This document shows positions 15,239-23,983 of a stretch of 64,000 nucleotides of DNA, piece by piece. The notes below the pieces were generated by a model, which saw only the letters and a program-made list of their open reading frames with translations, had not been told where the DNA came from and did no database searches. How positions within the stretch are numbered: position 1 is the first letter of the stretch; each line of letters starts with the position of its first letter. The DNA comes from UKL13-3 sp040387195. GTDB lineage: Bacteria > Bacteroidota > Bacteroidia > UKL13-3. Location of the stretch: the NCBI GenBank assembly GCA_040387195.1, contig JAZKEF010000013.1, positions 186,001 to 250,000 of the forward strand, read 5' to 3'. The translations under genes were made by a program, and so were the position numbers.

Positions 15239-16786
15239 TTACGCTCTGTATTCACCAAATGTTTTTCTAAACACATCAGCCACTTCGCCCAAAGTAGCAT
15301 AAGCTTCTACGCTTTCAATAATTTTTGGCATTACGTTGGTTCCGTCTTTTGCGTGTTGCTCCAGTTCTGCAAGCAGCGAATTTACCTTGGTGTTATCTCG
15401 TTCGTTTTTGAGCTGGTTCAGTTTATCGGTTTGGATGGTGCGAATGGAATCATCAATTTTAAATGCCGGAGGTGCTACTTCTTCCTTGATGGTGAATTTG
15501 TTTACACCTACAATAATTTTTTCGGTTGTTTCAATTGCCGTTTGGTATTTGTACGAAGCATCCGCAATTTCTTTTTGCATGTATCCTTGTTCGATAGCAT
15601 TCACTGCACCGCCCATGGCATCAATCTGTTCAATGTATTTCCAGGCAGCTGCTTCTACTTCATCTGTTAAGGCTTCAATAAAATAACTTCCACCCATCGG
15701 GTCAACGGTATCCACCACACCACTTTCAAATGCGATAATTTGTTGGGTGCGCAAGGCAATGCGTGCGGCATTTTCGGTTGGTAAACTTAAGGCTTCATCA
15801 AAACCATTTGTATGCAAACTTTGTGTACCACCCATTACAGCTGCCAATGCCTGCAAGGTTACACGCGGAATATTATTATCGGCTTGCTGGGCCTGCAACG
15901 TGCTGCCTCCTGTTTGTGTATGAAAGCGCAACATTTGTGCTTTGGGATTGGTTGCTCCCAGTTCCTTGGACATGCGTGCCCACATCCTGCGTGCTGCCCT
16001 GAACTTGGCTATCTCTTCAAAAAAATTGTTGTGCGCGTTGAAGAAAAAAGAAAGTCGCTGGCCAAATACATTTATATCCAACCCTTTGGCAATAGCTGCT
16101 TGTGCGTACGCTTTAGCATTGCTTAAGGTAAAAGCAATTTCCTGCACAGCTGTACTGCCGGCTTCTCTAATATGGTAACCCGAAATAGAAATCGTGTTCC
16201 ATTTCGGTACGTCTTTAGCACAGTATTCAAAAATATCGGTGATGATGCGCATACTCGACTTTGGCGGATAAATGTAGGTGCCTCGTGCTGCGTATTCTTT
16301 TAAAATATCATTTTGGATGGTTCCCGAAATTTTAGAAATATCAGCCCCCTGTTTTTTTGCCAAAGCAATATACATCGACAAAAGGGTAGATGCAGTTGCG
16401 TTGATCGTCATTGAAGTGGTGATTTTTTCCAACTCAATTCCGTCAAACAATACTTCCATATCTTTCAGTGAGTCGATAGCCACACCCACTTTCCCTACTT
16501 CACCTTCACTCATCATATGATCACTATCGTAACCTATTTGTGTAGGTAAGTCGAAAGCTACCGATAATCCCATGGTTCCGTTGGCCAGCAAATATTTATA
16601 ACGTTTGTTACTTTCTTCGGCAGTACTGAAACCGGCATACTGGCGCATGGTCCACAACTTTCCCCGGTACATGTCGGGTTGGATACCGCGTGTAAAAGGA
16701 AACTCACCTGCAGCATCCTTCAATTGTTTTGCTTCAGTGTAAGTTTGTTTGATATCAATACCGGAGTCGGTTGTATGTCGTGTCAT
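15239..16786 (-). CDS. Methylmalonyl-CoA mutase catalytic subunit (large-subunit type)
   Basis: The 515 residues form the TIM-barrel catalytic domain of the adenosylcobalamin-dependent acyl-CoA mutases and stop before the cobalamin-binding domain, which must be a separate protein not found in this window. The start of the barrel contains MRQYAGFSTAEESN and the substrate loop GLSVAFDLPTQIGYDSDH. The Tyr of RQYAGF and the Arg of SSMRI are both present; in characterised enzymes this pair is associated with methylmalonyl-CoA, while isobutyryl-CoA mutases carry Phe and Gln. It probably interconverts methylmalonyl-CoA and succinyl-CoA in propionate metabolism. The neighbours are unrelated. Confidence 0.9.
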   Translation of the reverse strand: MTRHTTDSGIDIKQTYTEAKQLKDAAGEFPFTRGIQPDMYRGKLWTMRQYAGFSTAEESNKRYKYLLANGTMGLSVAFDLPTQIGYDSDHMMSEGEVGKVGVAIDSLKDMEVLFDGIELEKITTSMTINATASTLLSMYIALAKKQGADISKISGTIQNDILKEYAARGTYIYPPKSSMRIITDIFEYCAKDVPKWNTISISGYHIREAGSTAVQEIAFTLSNAKAYAQAAIAKGLDINVFGQRLSFFFNAHNNFFEEIAKFRAARRMWARMSKELGATNPKAQMLRFHTQTGGSTLQAQQADNNIPRVTLQALAAVMGGTQSLHTNGFDEALSLPTENAARIALRTQQIIAFESGVVDTVDPMGGSYFIEALTDEVEAAAWKYIEQIDAMGGAVNAIEQGYMQKEIADASYKYQTAIETTEKIIVGVNKFTIKEEVAPPAFKIDDSIRTIQTDKLNQLKNERDNTKVNSLLAELEQHAKDGTNVMPKIIESVEAYATLGEVADVFRKTFGEYRA

Positions 16787-16797
16787 GTGTAATTATG

Positions 16798-16883
16798 TTA
16801 ATTGTGTTAATTGCGTTGATTGTGTTAATTGATTGGAAAGCATTTACGCATTGACATAATTAACAGACAACATAATTAACAAC
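16798..16883. repeat. 9-nt tandem array with inverted counterpart
   Basis: Four consecutive 9-nt units at 16798-16833, TTAATTGTG and close variants. After a short spacer, 16855-16883 carries CATAATTAAC twice, which is the opposite-strand form of TTAATTATG. It lies between the mutase start and the next gene, in the likely promoter region of the mutase. Confidence 0.65.
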
Positions 16884-16902
16884 TTTCTAATAGACCTTGC
16901 TT

Positions 16903-17442
16903 TTAATCAAAGATTAGGTGAAACTCCTTGCGTAAAAAATCCAATGCTTTTTGCGTTGGGATGCTTTCCATTTCAATCATGGTCTCAAAAATGGCTTTAC
17001 TCAAATCGAGGCCTACTGAATTTGGTCCCAGTTGAGAGTATGATGTATTGATAATATTGATCATCTCCTCTTTGGCAATACGCACCATCTGCCATGTTTG
17101 TGGTGATACATAAATTTGCTGCGATACATTATGGTTAAATTCACTTTGAATATCCTGAATGAGTTCAACTTTTAATTGTGATGCAGAAATGCCCGGTTTG
17201 GTTACACGGAAAATCAGACTGTTGGGAGTCATACGTTCCATTAAAATTACGAGACGTTCGTATGCTTGTAATTTAATAGGAGTAACAAGTTTTACGTTTT
17301 CTGCCTTCAGGCTTAAACTTCTGCGTTGGTATTCGTTTTCGAAAAAGTTTTTCAATAAAAAATTCACCGTAAGGAAAACGATGGTTGCAGGCAAAATGTA
17401 TTTTAACATTTCGAGGATATAGGAAAGTGCACTATTGTCCAT
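16903..17442 (-). CDS. DUF7935-like membrane-anchored protein
   Basis: A 179-residue protein from ATG 17442; the frame is open 20 codons further up but that extension has no family-like features. A single hydrophobic helix (about residues 10-30) is followed by a basic FENEYQRRSLSLKAENVK segment and a helical cytosolic domain ending in ALDFLRKEFHLIF. This pattern is common and conserved in Bacteroidota but has no known function. It is divergent from ftsK, with about 170 nt between the starts. Confidence 0.75.
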   Translation of the reverse strand: MDNSALSYILEMLKYILPATIVFLTVNFLLKNFFENEYQRRSLSLKAENVKLVTPIKLQAYERLVILMERMTPNSLIFRVTKPGISASQLKVELIQDIQSEFNHNVSQQIYVSPQTWQMVRIAKEEMINIINTSYSQLGPNSVGLDLSKAIFETMIEMESIPTQKALDFLRKEFHLIFD

Positions 17443-17597
17443 AGGTATTTGCTGTTTAAATTTGAGGATGGCGAATATACAGCCCCATGAGCATTGAAAC
17501 AAAGCAAAAACAAGGAAAATTAGACAGGTTTTGGACGGGTGTAGACAACCTGTGTGTATAGGTGGGAAACTATTTTTTACGGGAAACCCGTGGTGGG

Positions 17598-17605
17598 TAA
17601 ATTTG
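17598..17605 (+). promoter_or_regulatory. -7 element TAaaTTTG before ftsK
   Basis: Perfect TAnnTTTG, ending 10 nt before the ftsK ATG, so the leader would be only a few bases. A small perfect hairpin ACGGG-aaa-CCCGT sits at 17579-17591, just upstream of the box, where an operator could lie. No TTG box is visible at the right distance. Confidence 0.45.
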
Positions 17606-17615
17606 CTAGATACGC

Positions 17616-20196
17616 ATGAAAAAAGCTAAACAAAATAAAATCAGCACAGTAGATGAAACAGGTGAGGTAGCTCAGGACTTTGAGAAAGGGGTGGAAGAGC
17701 CGAAACCTGCACCCAAGGGGAAAGGGAAACTGGCATTTATCATGGATGAGCGGCTGCACAAAATTGTGGGGTTGTTTTTCCTGTTGTTTGGTGTGTATCT
17801 GTTTATTGCGCTGTTTTCGTTCCTGCTCACTTGGGATGCAGACCAAAGTCTTGTATTAAACCTGGGATGGGACATGTTTTTGCAAACAGACCCTGATGCT
17901 GCCGAGAACTGGCTGGGGAAAATAGGGGCCTGGGTTGGATATACCTTTGCATATAAAGGATTTGGAATTGCATCCATGTTGTTTTCGCTGTGTGCAACCG
18001 CTATCGGGATTAAACTGCTTACCCAAACCGAACCTATTCCATTGGGTAAAACCATCCGGTATTCTTTTTTCGGGATCATCTGGATTTCGCTGGTTACCGG
18101 TTTCATCTTTACAGATGTATGGCAAATTTTGGGAGGCACGTTCGGACACTTCGGATTTTTGTATTTAAAAGGACTGATTGGTACAGCCGGTGCGGGACTC
18201 CTGCTCATTTGTTATGCTCTTGTATTTGCGGTAGCGGTATTTAATNNNNNNNNNNAAGCCTCCTGTTACTGAAGGTGTGATAGAAGAAACTCCTGAAGAT
18301 GAATCATCAACGAAAGCAATCATTCCTCCAATATCCCTTGATGAAGCCAAAGCGTTCGAAAGTGAACCGTTGAACCCGGATGATTTTCAACTCACCGTAA
18401 AGGATAATATCATCGAGGAAGATCCGGAAAAAAAAACGGATGAAGAATCCATTCCCGAACTCATAGAGGAGCTGGAAGAACTCGAGGAGATTACGGAACC
18501 TGAAATGGAATTGCCTTCTGTTCCTATAGAAATCATTCCCGCGGCCATTGCTCCTGTTTTATCTACCATGGATGCGCTAACTACCGATAGTGGTTTGGTA
18601 TTGGAAGTGCAGGAAACTCCCGAAGAAGAAGTAATAGCGGAAAACATGGCTGCTGCCGAATACGGTTCGCTGGATACCGAATACGATCCCACTCTTGATT
18701 TTGCCAATTATCAATTCCCCACAATGGAGTTGCTGAACGATTATGGAGGCGAAGGGAAGTCGACCGTAGAAAGTGCCGAGTTACAGATTAAAACCAAAAT
18801 GATTGAGGATACCCTCAAGAACTATAATATCGGGATCAAAAAAATATCGGCAACTATCGGGCCCACTGTTACGCTGTATGAAATTGTGCCGCAGGATGGT
18901 GTCCGCATTGCCAAAATTAAAAACCTTGAAGATGATATTGCATTAAGTCTGGCAGCGTTGGGCATCCGGATCATTGCACCGATTCCCGGCCGTGGAACTA
19001 TCGGTATTGAAGTGCCGAACGAAAAGCCGGCTATGGTAAGTATGCGTTCGGCCCTGAGCAGTGCCCGTTTCCAGAATGCTGAGATGGATCTGCCCATTGC
19101 CTTTGGAAAAAATATTCAGAACGAAGTATTTGTAACTGACCTTGCCAAAATGCCTCACTTACTGATGGCGGGTGCAACGGGACAGGGTAAGTCGGTAGGG
19201 TTGAATGCCATATTGGTTTCACTGTTGTATAAGAAACACCCATCGCAAATCAAGTTTGTGCTGGTGGATCCTAAAAAAGTGGAGTTAAGTATTTACAAAA
19301 CGATTGAGCGTCATTTCCTCGCCAAAATTCCGGGTGATGCAGATGCCATTATCACCGACACAAAACTGGTGGTGAATACCTTAAACTCATTGTGTGTGGA
19401 GATGGACAACAGGTACGATTTGTTGAAAGATGCACAGGTAAGAAACTTAAAAGAATACAACGCCAAATTTATCAGCAGGAGGTTGCCGCCAACAGATAAA
19501 GTACCGCACAGGTTCCTTCCGTTTATCGTAGTGGTGATTGATGAGGTTGCGGATTTGATGATGACGGCCGGCAAAGAAGTGGAAATGCCGATTGCCCGAA
19601 TCGCTCAGTTGGCAAGGGCTGTGGGTATCCATATGATCCTTGCTACCCAACGTCCATCGGTGAATGTAATTACGGGTATGATTAAGGCGAACTTCCCGGC
19701 AAGAGTTGCTTTCCGCGTTTCTCAGAAAACTGATTCACGTACCATTCTCGATGCCAATGGTGCCGATCAGCTGATTGGTAAGGGTGATATGTTGTATACC
19801 GTAGGAAATGATTTGGTGCGCTTGCAATGTGCATTTGTTGATACTCCGGAAGTAGATAAAATTGTGAATTTTATTGGTTCGCAACCTGGAAGGGAGCCAT
19901 ATTTATTGCCGGAAGTAAAGAATGAAAATGAAGAGGGCGGAGGAGAAGATTTTGACCCACGCGAACGGGATAGCTTGTTTGAAGAAGCCGCAAATATTAT
20001 TGTGCAACATCAACAGGGTTCAACATCATTGTTACAGCGCAGGTTGAATTTGGGATACAACAGAGCCGGCCGGTTAATCGATCAGTTGGAGAAAGCCGGA
20101 ATTGTAGGTCCGTTTAAAGGCAGCAAGGCACGTGAGGTATTGATAGCAGATGTATTGCAGTTGGAAGATAGACTGGCTGAATTGAGGGACAGATAA
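17616..20196 (+). CDS. ftsK: DNA translocase FtsK (contains a scaffold gap)
   Basis: FtsK pumps DNA at the septum during chromosome segregation and XerCD recombination. The N-terminal part has four membrane helices (to about 18245). Then comes the run of N, then an acidic linker and the motor. The motor shows Walker A GATGQGKSVG, VDPKKVELS, Walker B IVVVIDEVADLMM and ATQRPSVNVITG. The C-terminal gamma winged-helix domain (LLQRRLNLGYNRAGRLIDQL) reads the polar KOPS sequences. The two halves are in different frames across the ten N, but both are open up to the gap, so this is a gap of unknown true length and not a frameshift. Residues lost there belong to the linker after helix four. The stop abuts the stop of the opposing gene. 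Confidence 0.95.
18246..18255. other. Assembly gap (ten N) inside ftsK
   Basis: The only ambiguous bases in the window. Ten is a conventional placeholder, and the reading frames on both sides show that the real length is not 10 nt in frame. Confidence 0.97.
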
Positions 20197-21054
20197 TCAG
20201 CCCAGTAACCATGCTAAAGCAGGCAACCAAAATAATGCTTCCGATAATTTACGGTAAGCCAAATGGTTGAGCAAAACATGTCTTCTTTTGTAAATGAAAA
20301 AGTGACTGAGTGCCATCACTAAATAACAAAGTAGCATGGGTGCATATTCAACAGGTGCTTTTCTCAAAAACAATCCAATTCCAAAACCACAAACCAGTAG
20401 TAAGCTGTTAAACAGAAAAATGGAGGCCTTCATTCCCATTACCCTCACCAATGAGGTATTGTCCATTTCTTCATCCCATTTAAGTTCGAGGATGGATGCC
20501 ATGAGCAAGTTGATGAATGCGATAACAGCAAGCAAAAATGCACAATAGATTGGCAATAGAATAGAAGTGCCCTGCTGATGCAAGACCATAACGGGAGCAG
20601 CATAAATACCTGCAGCATAAATAATGGAAATTGCCAGTTCCTTGTTGTTATACCAGGAATGACGGGTAGGATTGATCCGTACGATGAATAAATGTAACAC
20701 GACAATTGCCGCTAATATACTTCCAACAGTAAATAATAAAGTGGAGAAGGGATGCAACACTTGCCAGGCAATTACAACACTTATACAAACCATAATAGCA
20801 ATAATAGAACGAAGGTTACGTTTGATGAACCGGTGCCGGGGGGATGGGTAATCCTTGGTTTTACGAGTTACATCCACTACATGATCGGCAAGGTAAATGA
20901 ACCAGGTTCCCAACGGAAGCGTGATGTACCAGCTGAGTGGCAAGCTGATATGAAACAATGAGGGAAGCGGCAACATGCAACAAATCACACCCAATACAAC
21001 ATCGAGGCTGAGGTTGCAGAATATTTGGTAATATTGTAACAGTTTTTTGACCAC
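20197..21054 (-). CDS. UbiA-like polytopic membrane protein
   Basis: About 285 residues with seven to nine hydrophobic helices. The loop YLADHVVDVTRKTKDYPSPRH has the Asp spacing of the first metal-binding loop in UbiA prenyltransferases. A second loop (SILELKWDEEMDN) contains acidic residues near the position of the second motif. A transferase acting on a prenyl substrate is likely but not proven. There is no ATG at the N-terminus: GTG at 21054 avoids overlap with the divergent gene, and TTG at 21069 is the alternative. It converges on ftsK with zero intergenic bases. Confidence 0.65.
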   Translation of the reverse strand: MVKKLLQYYQIFCNLSLDVVLGVICCMLPLPSLFHISLPLSWYITLPLGTWFIYLADHVVDVTRKTKDYPSPRHRFIKRNLRSIIAIMVCISVVIAWQVLHPFSTLLFTVGSILAAIVVLHLFIVRINPTRHSWYNNKELAISIIYAAGIYAAPVMVLHQQGTSILLPIYCAFLLAVIAFINLLMASILELKWDEEMDNTSLVRVMGMKASIFLFNSLLLVCGFGIGLFLRKAPVEYAPMLLCYLVMALSHFFIYKRRHVLLNHLAYRKLSEALFWLPALAWLLG

Positions 21055-21058
21055 AGAA

Positions 21059-21574
21059 ATGAATTTCAAACATACAGTTTATACAGTACTATTAGGGGTG
21101 TTGTTTTTGCAAGCCCGAGCACAGGAGGAAAAACCTTACAGAGAACCCACGGGTTTGAACAACTGGTATATAGAGTTGGGAGGAAACTCACTTTTTTACT
21201 CAGCCAATTACGAAAAGATGCTGGTCAAACAAGGAAAATGGGGATGGGTTGGTAGGGTAGGATTGGGTTACAATCCCGGCATGTATACAGCATTGAATAA
21301 AGTAACACTGGAAGGCAATACGTATATGGCTCCTTTTCATAGTTCGGTTTTGTATGGTCCCAATAAAGAGAAGCTTGAACTGGGAATTGGTTTCACATTA
21401 ATTGGACAAGGAACTTCCAGCAGAGAAGTACTGCCAACAGCAGTATTCGGATTCAGGGTGGTTGAAACCAACAAGGTATGTTTCCGGATTAATTATGCTC
21501 CATTTATCCGTGGCGGACAATATTACGATTGGTTTGGGGTGAGTATCGGGAAGAATTTCAGTACAGGGAAATAG
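21059..21574 (+). CDS. Hypothetical secreted protein
   Basis: 171 residues from ATG 21059, with a signal peptide ending at QARAQ (about residue 21). The mature part is glycine- and aromatic-rich with alternating hydrophobic strands, ending in YYDWFGVSIGKNF. This suggests a small outer-membrane beta-barrel or porin-like fold. No family is recognised. The start is divergent from, and only about 5 nt away from, the UbiA-like gene. Confidence 0.7.
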   Translation: MNFKHTVYTVLLGVLFLQARAQEEKPYREPTGLNNWYIELGGNSLFYSANYEKMLVKQGKWGWVGRVGLGYNPGMYTALNKVTLEGNTYMAPFHSSVLYGPNKEKLELGIGFTLIGQGTSSREVLPTAVFGFRVVETNKVCFRINYAPFIRGGQYYDWFGVSIGKNFSTGK

Positions 21575-21717
21575 TCGTTTGTCGTTTTCGGTTTGCCGTT
21601 AGTGGTGTTAAGTTGGGAGAAATTGTTTTCCGCAGATATCGGTGGCTAAAGATTATGAATGGCCGGGACTTCTGCACTGCAAGCCACGGACCGCAAACAG
21701 GAAACAGCCTACCGAAA
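21574..21717. repeat. Heptad array with opposite-strand arm
   Basis: Beginning at the stop codon of the secreted protein, five heptads run to 21608 (GTCGTTT twice, then TCGGTTT, then two more). At about 21680-21715 the complementary strand carries the same type of units, seen here as CCGCAAA and CAGGAAA. The spacer has no coding frame. This is the inverted-arm layout also seen at 31.9 kb. Confidence 0.6.
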
Positions 21718-23016
21718 TTATCCCCTTTGAATCTTTCTTAATGTTTCCAGAAATTCCTGTGGAGTAAGGTTGTATTGTTTCACCTTTCTGCGTTTGCCCA
21801 GCCATAAACTTGAAGGGATTCCACGAATTTTCAATTTCTGTGTAACGTATTTGTTTTTGTAGGCAGCTGTCCAGTTCAGGTTGCTGTACGTTCCGAATAT
21901 GTTAAGCTCGTATGATTTGTTTACATCAATAAACCCGATCACTTTTACACAGTCTTTAAATTCATCAGCTATAACCCTCAAGGTTGCAGTGTCGGCTGAA
22001 AAGTTTTTGGCATACGGGCCGGTGTAATAAATGTATACGTTATATTTTTTAAGCTGTTTAAGTTTGGTGCGGTTGCCCTTCCAGTCAAAATAGATAAAGT
22101 TAGGAGCTTTTTTGCTGATGGACAATCTGTTATTTGTGCCAACTTCTTGTATTTCCCGAAGGGTAAGGTAGCGGCCGGCCGGATCAATCTGAATGATCTC
22201 AAATATTTTTCCGTTTTTTTCAAAACGCCATTGTGATTTGTCTTTCGCTACGGTCATGGCACGCAATTCATCCTTGCTGTCGAACACTGTGTCGGGATAA
22301 TTGGCTGTAATGATTTTATCGGTCTCAGCTTCGTTATACCAACCATTGCTGTTTACATCCTGCAATGCAATTCTAAACGAGTCATCACTCAGTCTCACGA
22401 TACCTTCTCTTGCGGTGTATCGTTGTTCGCGGAAACAATATTCCACACCACAAAATTTACGGTCTTTATAATATAGTTCATAATATTCATTGAGCAGGTT
22501 TTTATAACTGTACTTATTGGAGTAATCCATCCGCGACAGCAATACAGCAATGGTGGCGTTTGCATTTTCGGTTCTGGCCAATTCAATAAGAACGGCCTCT
22601 TTTCGGTTAAATGGCATCGGAACATTTATAGCCGGACCATCATCGGTAAAATTGTAATTGTTGTTCCGGTCGATAAATAATTTAGGTACGCGTTCTGCAA
22701 GGTCTACCATCAGCATATTTACATAACCAGGATTTTGCAGATTGGGTACACCTGCAAAGAATAAATATCCGTAAGCGTAACTCTTGAATCCATCGGGTTT
22801 GGTAATCCGAATTTTTTTTGATTCCCGCATGCTTTCAAAATCCAAAGTTTCGATGGTGTCATTTTGTACAAAATAGAATGGAGTCACAATTTGCAACTTG
22901 TCGAAACGTTCGTCTTTTGCCCACTTGTCGAGCTTTACATAAATGAGTTCGTTGGATTGTGCATACAGCGAAACTGCAGCAATGCACATATAAACTAAAC
23001 TGATAAACTGCTTCAT
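21718..23016 (-). CDS. Secreted protein with thioredoxin-like domain lacking CxxC
   Basis: 432 residues with a signal peptide (VSLYAQ, about residue 19). The first 300 residues are a beta-rich region with repeated DRNNNYNFTDDG and DVNSNGWYNEAE motifs, resembling Asp/Asn calcium-binding loops. From about residue 310 the sequence follows the thioredoxin/TlpA fold (KAPNFIYFDWKGN, YNVYIYYTG, VIGFIDVNK, IRGIPSSLWL). The redox CxxC is replaced by GPYAKN, so classical disulphide exchange is not expected. Its start lies 1 nt after the stop of the upstream T9SS protein gene, so the two are likely one operon. The function is unknown. Confidence 0.75.
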   Translation of the reverse strand: MKQFISLVYMCIAAVSLYAQSNELIYVKLDKWAKDERFDKLQIVTPFYFVQNDTIETLDFESMRESKKIRITKPDGFKSYAYGYLFFAGVPNLQNPGYVNMLMVDLAERVPKLFIDRNNNYNFTDDGPAINVPMPFNRKEAVLIELARTENANATIAVLLSRMDYSNKYSYKNLLNEYYELYYKDRKFCGVEYCFREQRYTAREGIVRLSDDSFRIALQDVNSNGWYNEAETDKIITANYPDTVFDSKDELRAMTVAKDKSQWRFEKNGKIFEIIQIDPAGRYLTLREIQEVGTNNRLSISKKAPNFIYFDWKGNRTKLKQLKKYNVYIYYTGPYAKNFSADTATLRVIADEFKDCVKVIGFIDVNKSYELNIFGTYSNLNWTAAYKNKYVTQKLKIRGIPSSLWLGKRRKVKQYNLTPQEFLETLRKIQRG

Positions 23017-23017
23017 A

Positions 23018-23878
23018 TTAATGTTGAATGGTTATCAGTTGCCGGCCAACAGTGGAGCGGGAAACAAGTTGCAGGATATAAAGTCCGGATGGAAGTTGAG
23101 ACGTATTTAACTCGAAACGTTCCCCGGTATTATCAGACCGGATTGACACTAAATGCTGGCCGGATAAGGTAATGATATGAATAGTATAGGGTTCATTTAG
23201 GGTAGTAGAGGGTTGAATAGAAAGTTGCTCGTTAGCCGGGTTGGGAAATGCCTGAAAATTCAGGAGTGAATGATCCGCAAGACCAACAGGCCATTTTCCA
23301 AAGCGAATGTGATCCAAGTATAAACGGACGGATTTTCCGGTTTGCGTTTCATCGTTGGTGATACTGATCGATGCTGTGTCCGGCAGCAATTGATTATGAT
23401 AAAATGATGTCAATGTTTTACTGTAAGTATTCCATTGAATGGGAATAGCAGTTCCGTCTGCAATAATAGGAAGAGTATCGTTAAGAAATAAAACCGTGTC
23501 GCGTGAAGTTCCATTCCATTTGGTAAGTAACAACTTCAGGCGTGCATGCTGGGAAGTATTTTCCGGAATGTACAGGTTGTTGAGACTGATGCTTTTTGGG
23601 GTATCGGCATACGCAAATGATTGTGAGATGAAACCGGCTTTGATTGGTAATGGAAAGGTATCGGATTGTAACAATGCAAAATAATTACCTTCAAATGCTG
23701 TAAAAGGAACAGCTCCAAACTGTACAGCCGATAATTTAGTCAGTTTTCCTTGTAGCACGTTCCAGTTTACCAACACTCCTGATGAGTCGGTTTGTTCAAA
23801 TGACGGATTGAGCAACTGAGCGCATACCGCTGTGTGCAAGCTTATAAGTATAAATAAAAGGAGGGTTCTAAACATCAT
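23018..23878 (-). CDS. T9SS sorting-domain protein
   Basis: 286 residues from ATG 23878; the frame extends 23 codons further but runs into the terminator of the preceding gene. A signal peptide ends at TAVCAQ. The middle (LLNPSFEQTDSSG, then a jelly-roll-like region) resembles a carbohydrate-binding module-type beta-sandwich. The C-terminal 80 residues (FPNPANEQLSIQP to GRQLITIQH) are a typical type A T9SS sorting domain. The protein is predicted to be surface-bound or secreted, and its ligand is unknown. Confidence 0.85.
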   Translation of the reverse strand: MMFRTLLLFILISLHTAVCAQLLNPSFEQTDSSGVLVNWNVLQGKLTKLSAVQFGAVPFTAFEGNYFALLQSDTFPLPIKAGFISQSFAYADTPKSISLNNLYIPENTSQHARLKLLLTKWNGTSRDTVLFLNDTLPIIADGTAIPIQWNTYSKTLTSFYHNQLLPDTASISITNDETQTGKSVRLYLDHIRFGKWPVGLADHSLLNFQAFPNPANEQLSIQPSTTLNEPYTIHIITLSGQHLVSIRSDNTGERFELNTSQLPSGLYILQLVSRSTVGRQLITIQH

Positions 23879-23934
23879 TACAAGTATACTCAACTCTTTG
23901 CAAACTCTTGATATGGGATACCCCGGAACATAAA

Positions 23935-23966
23935 AAAAGGGATTCAATACGTATTGAATCCCTTTT
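23935..23966 (-). terminator. Rho-independent terminator of the 1420-residue protein gene
   Basis: A perfect 16-bp inverted repeat centred at 23950/23951 (arms AAAAGGGATTCAATAC and GTATTGAATCCCTTTT). On the minus strand it is followed by a T-run. It starts 18 nt past the stop codon at 23984. Confidence 0.9.
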
Positions 23967-23983
23967 ATATTATTGGTTAGAAT

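Noticed and set aside
18246..18255. Frameshift or pseudogene in ftsK
   Set aside because: The frame change coincides exactly with the run of N, and both halves are intact and family-like, so it is an assembly gap.
23879..23947. N-terminal extension of the T9SS protein gene up to 23947
   Set aside because: It would overlap the perfect terminator at 23935-23966 and place 23 residues before a normal signal peptide.
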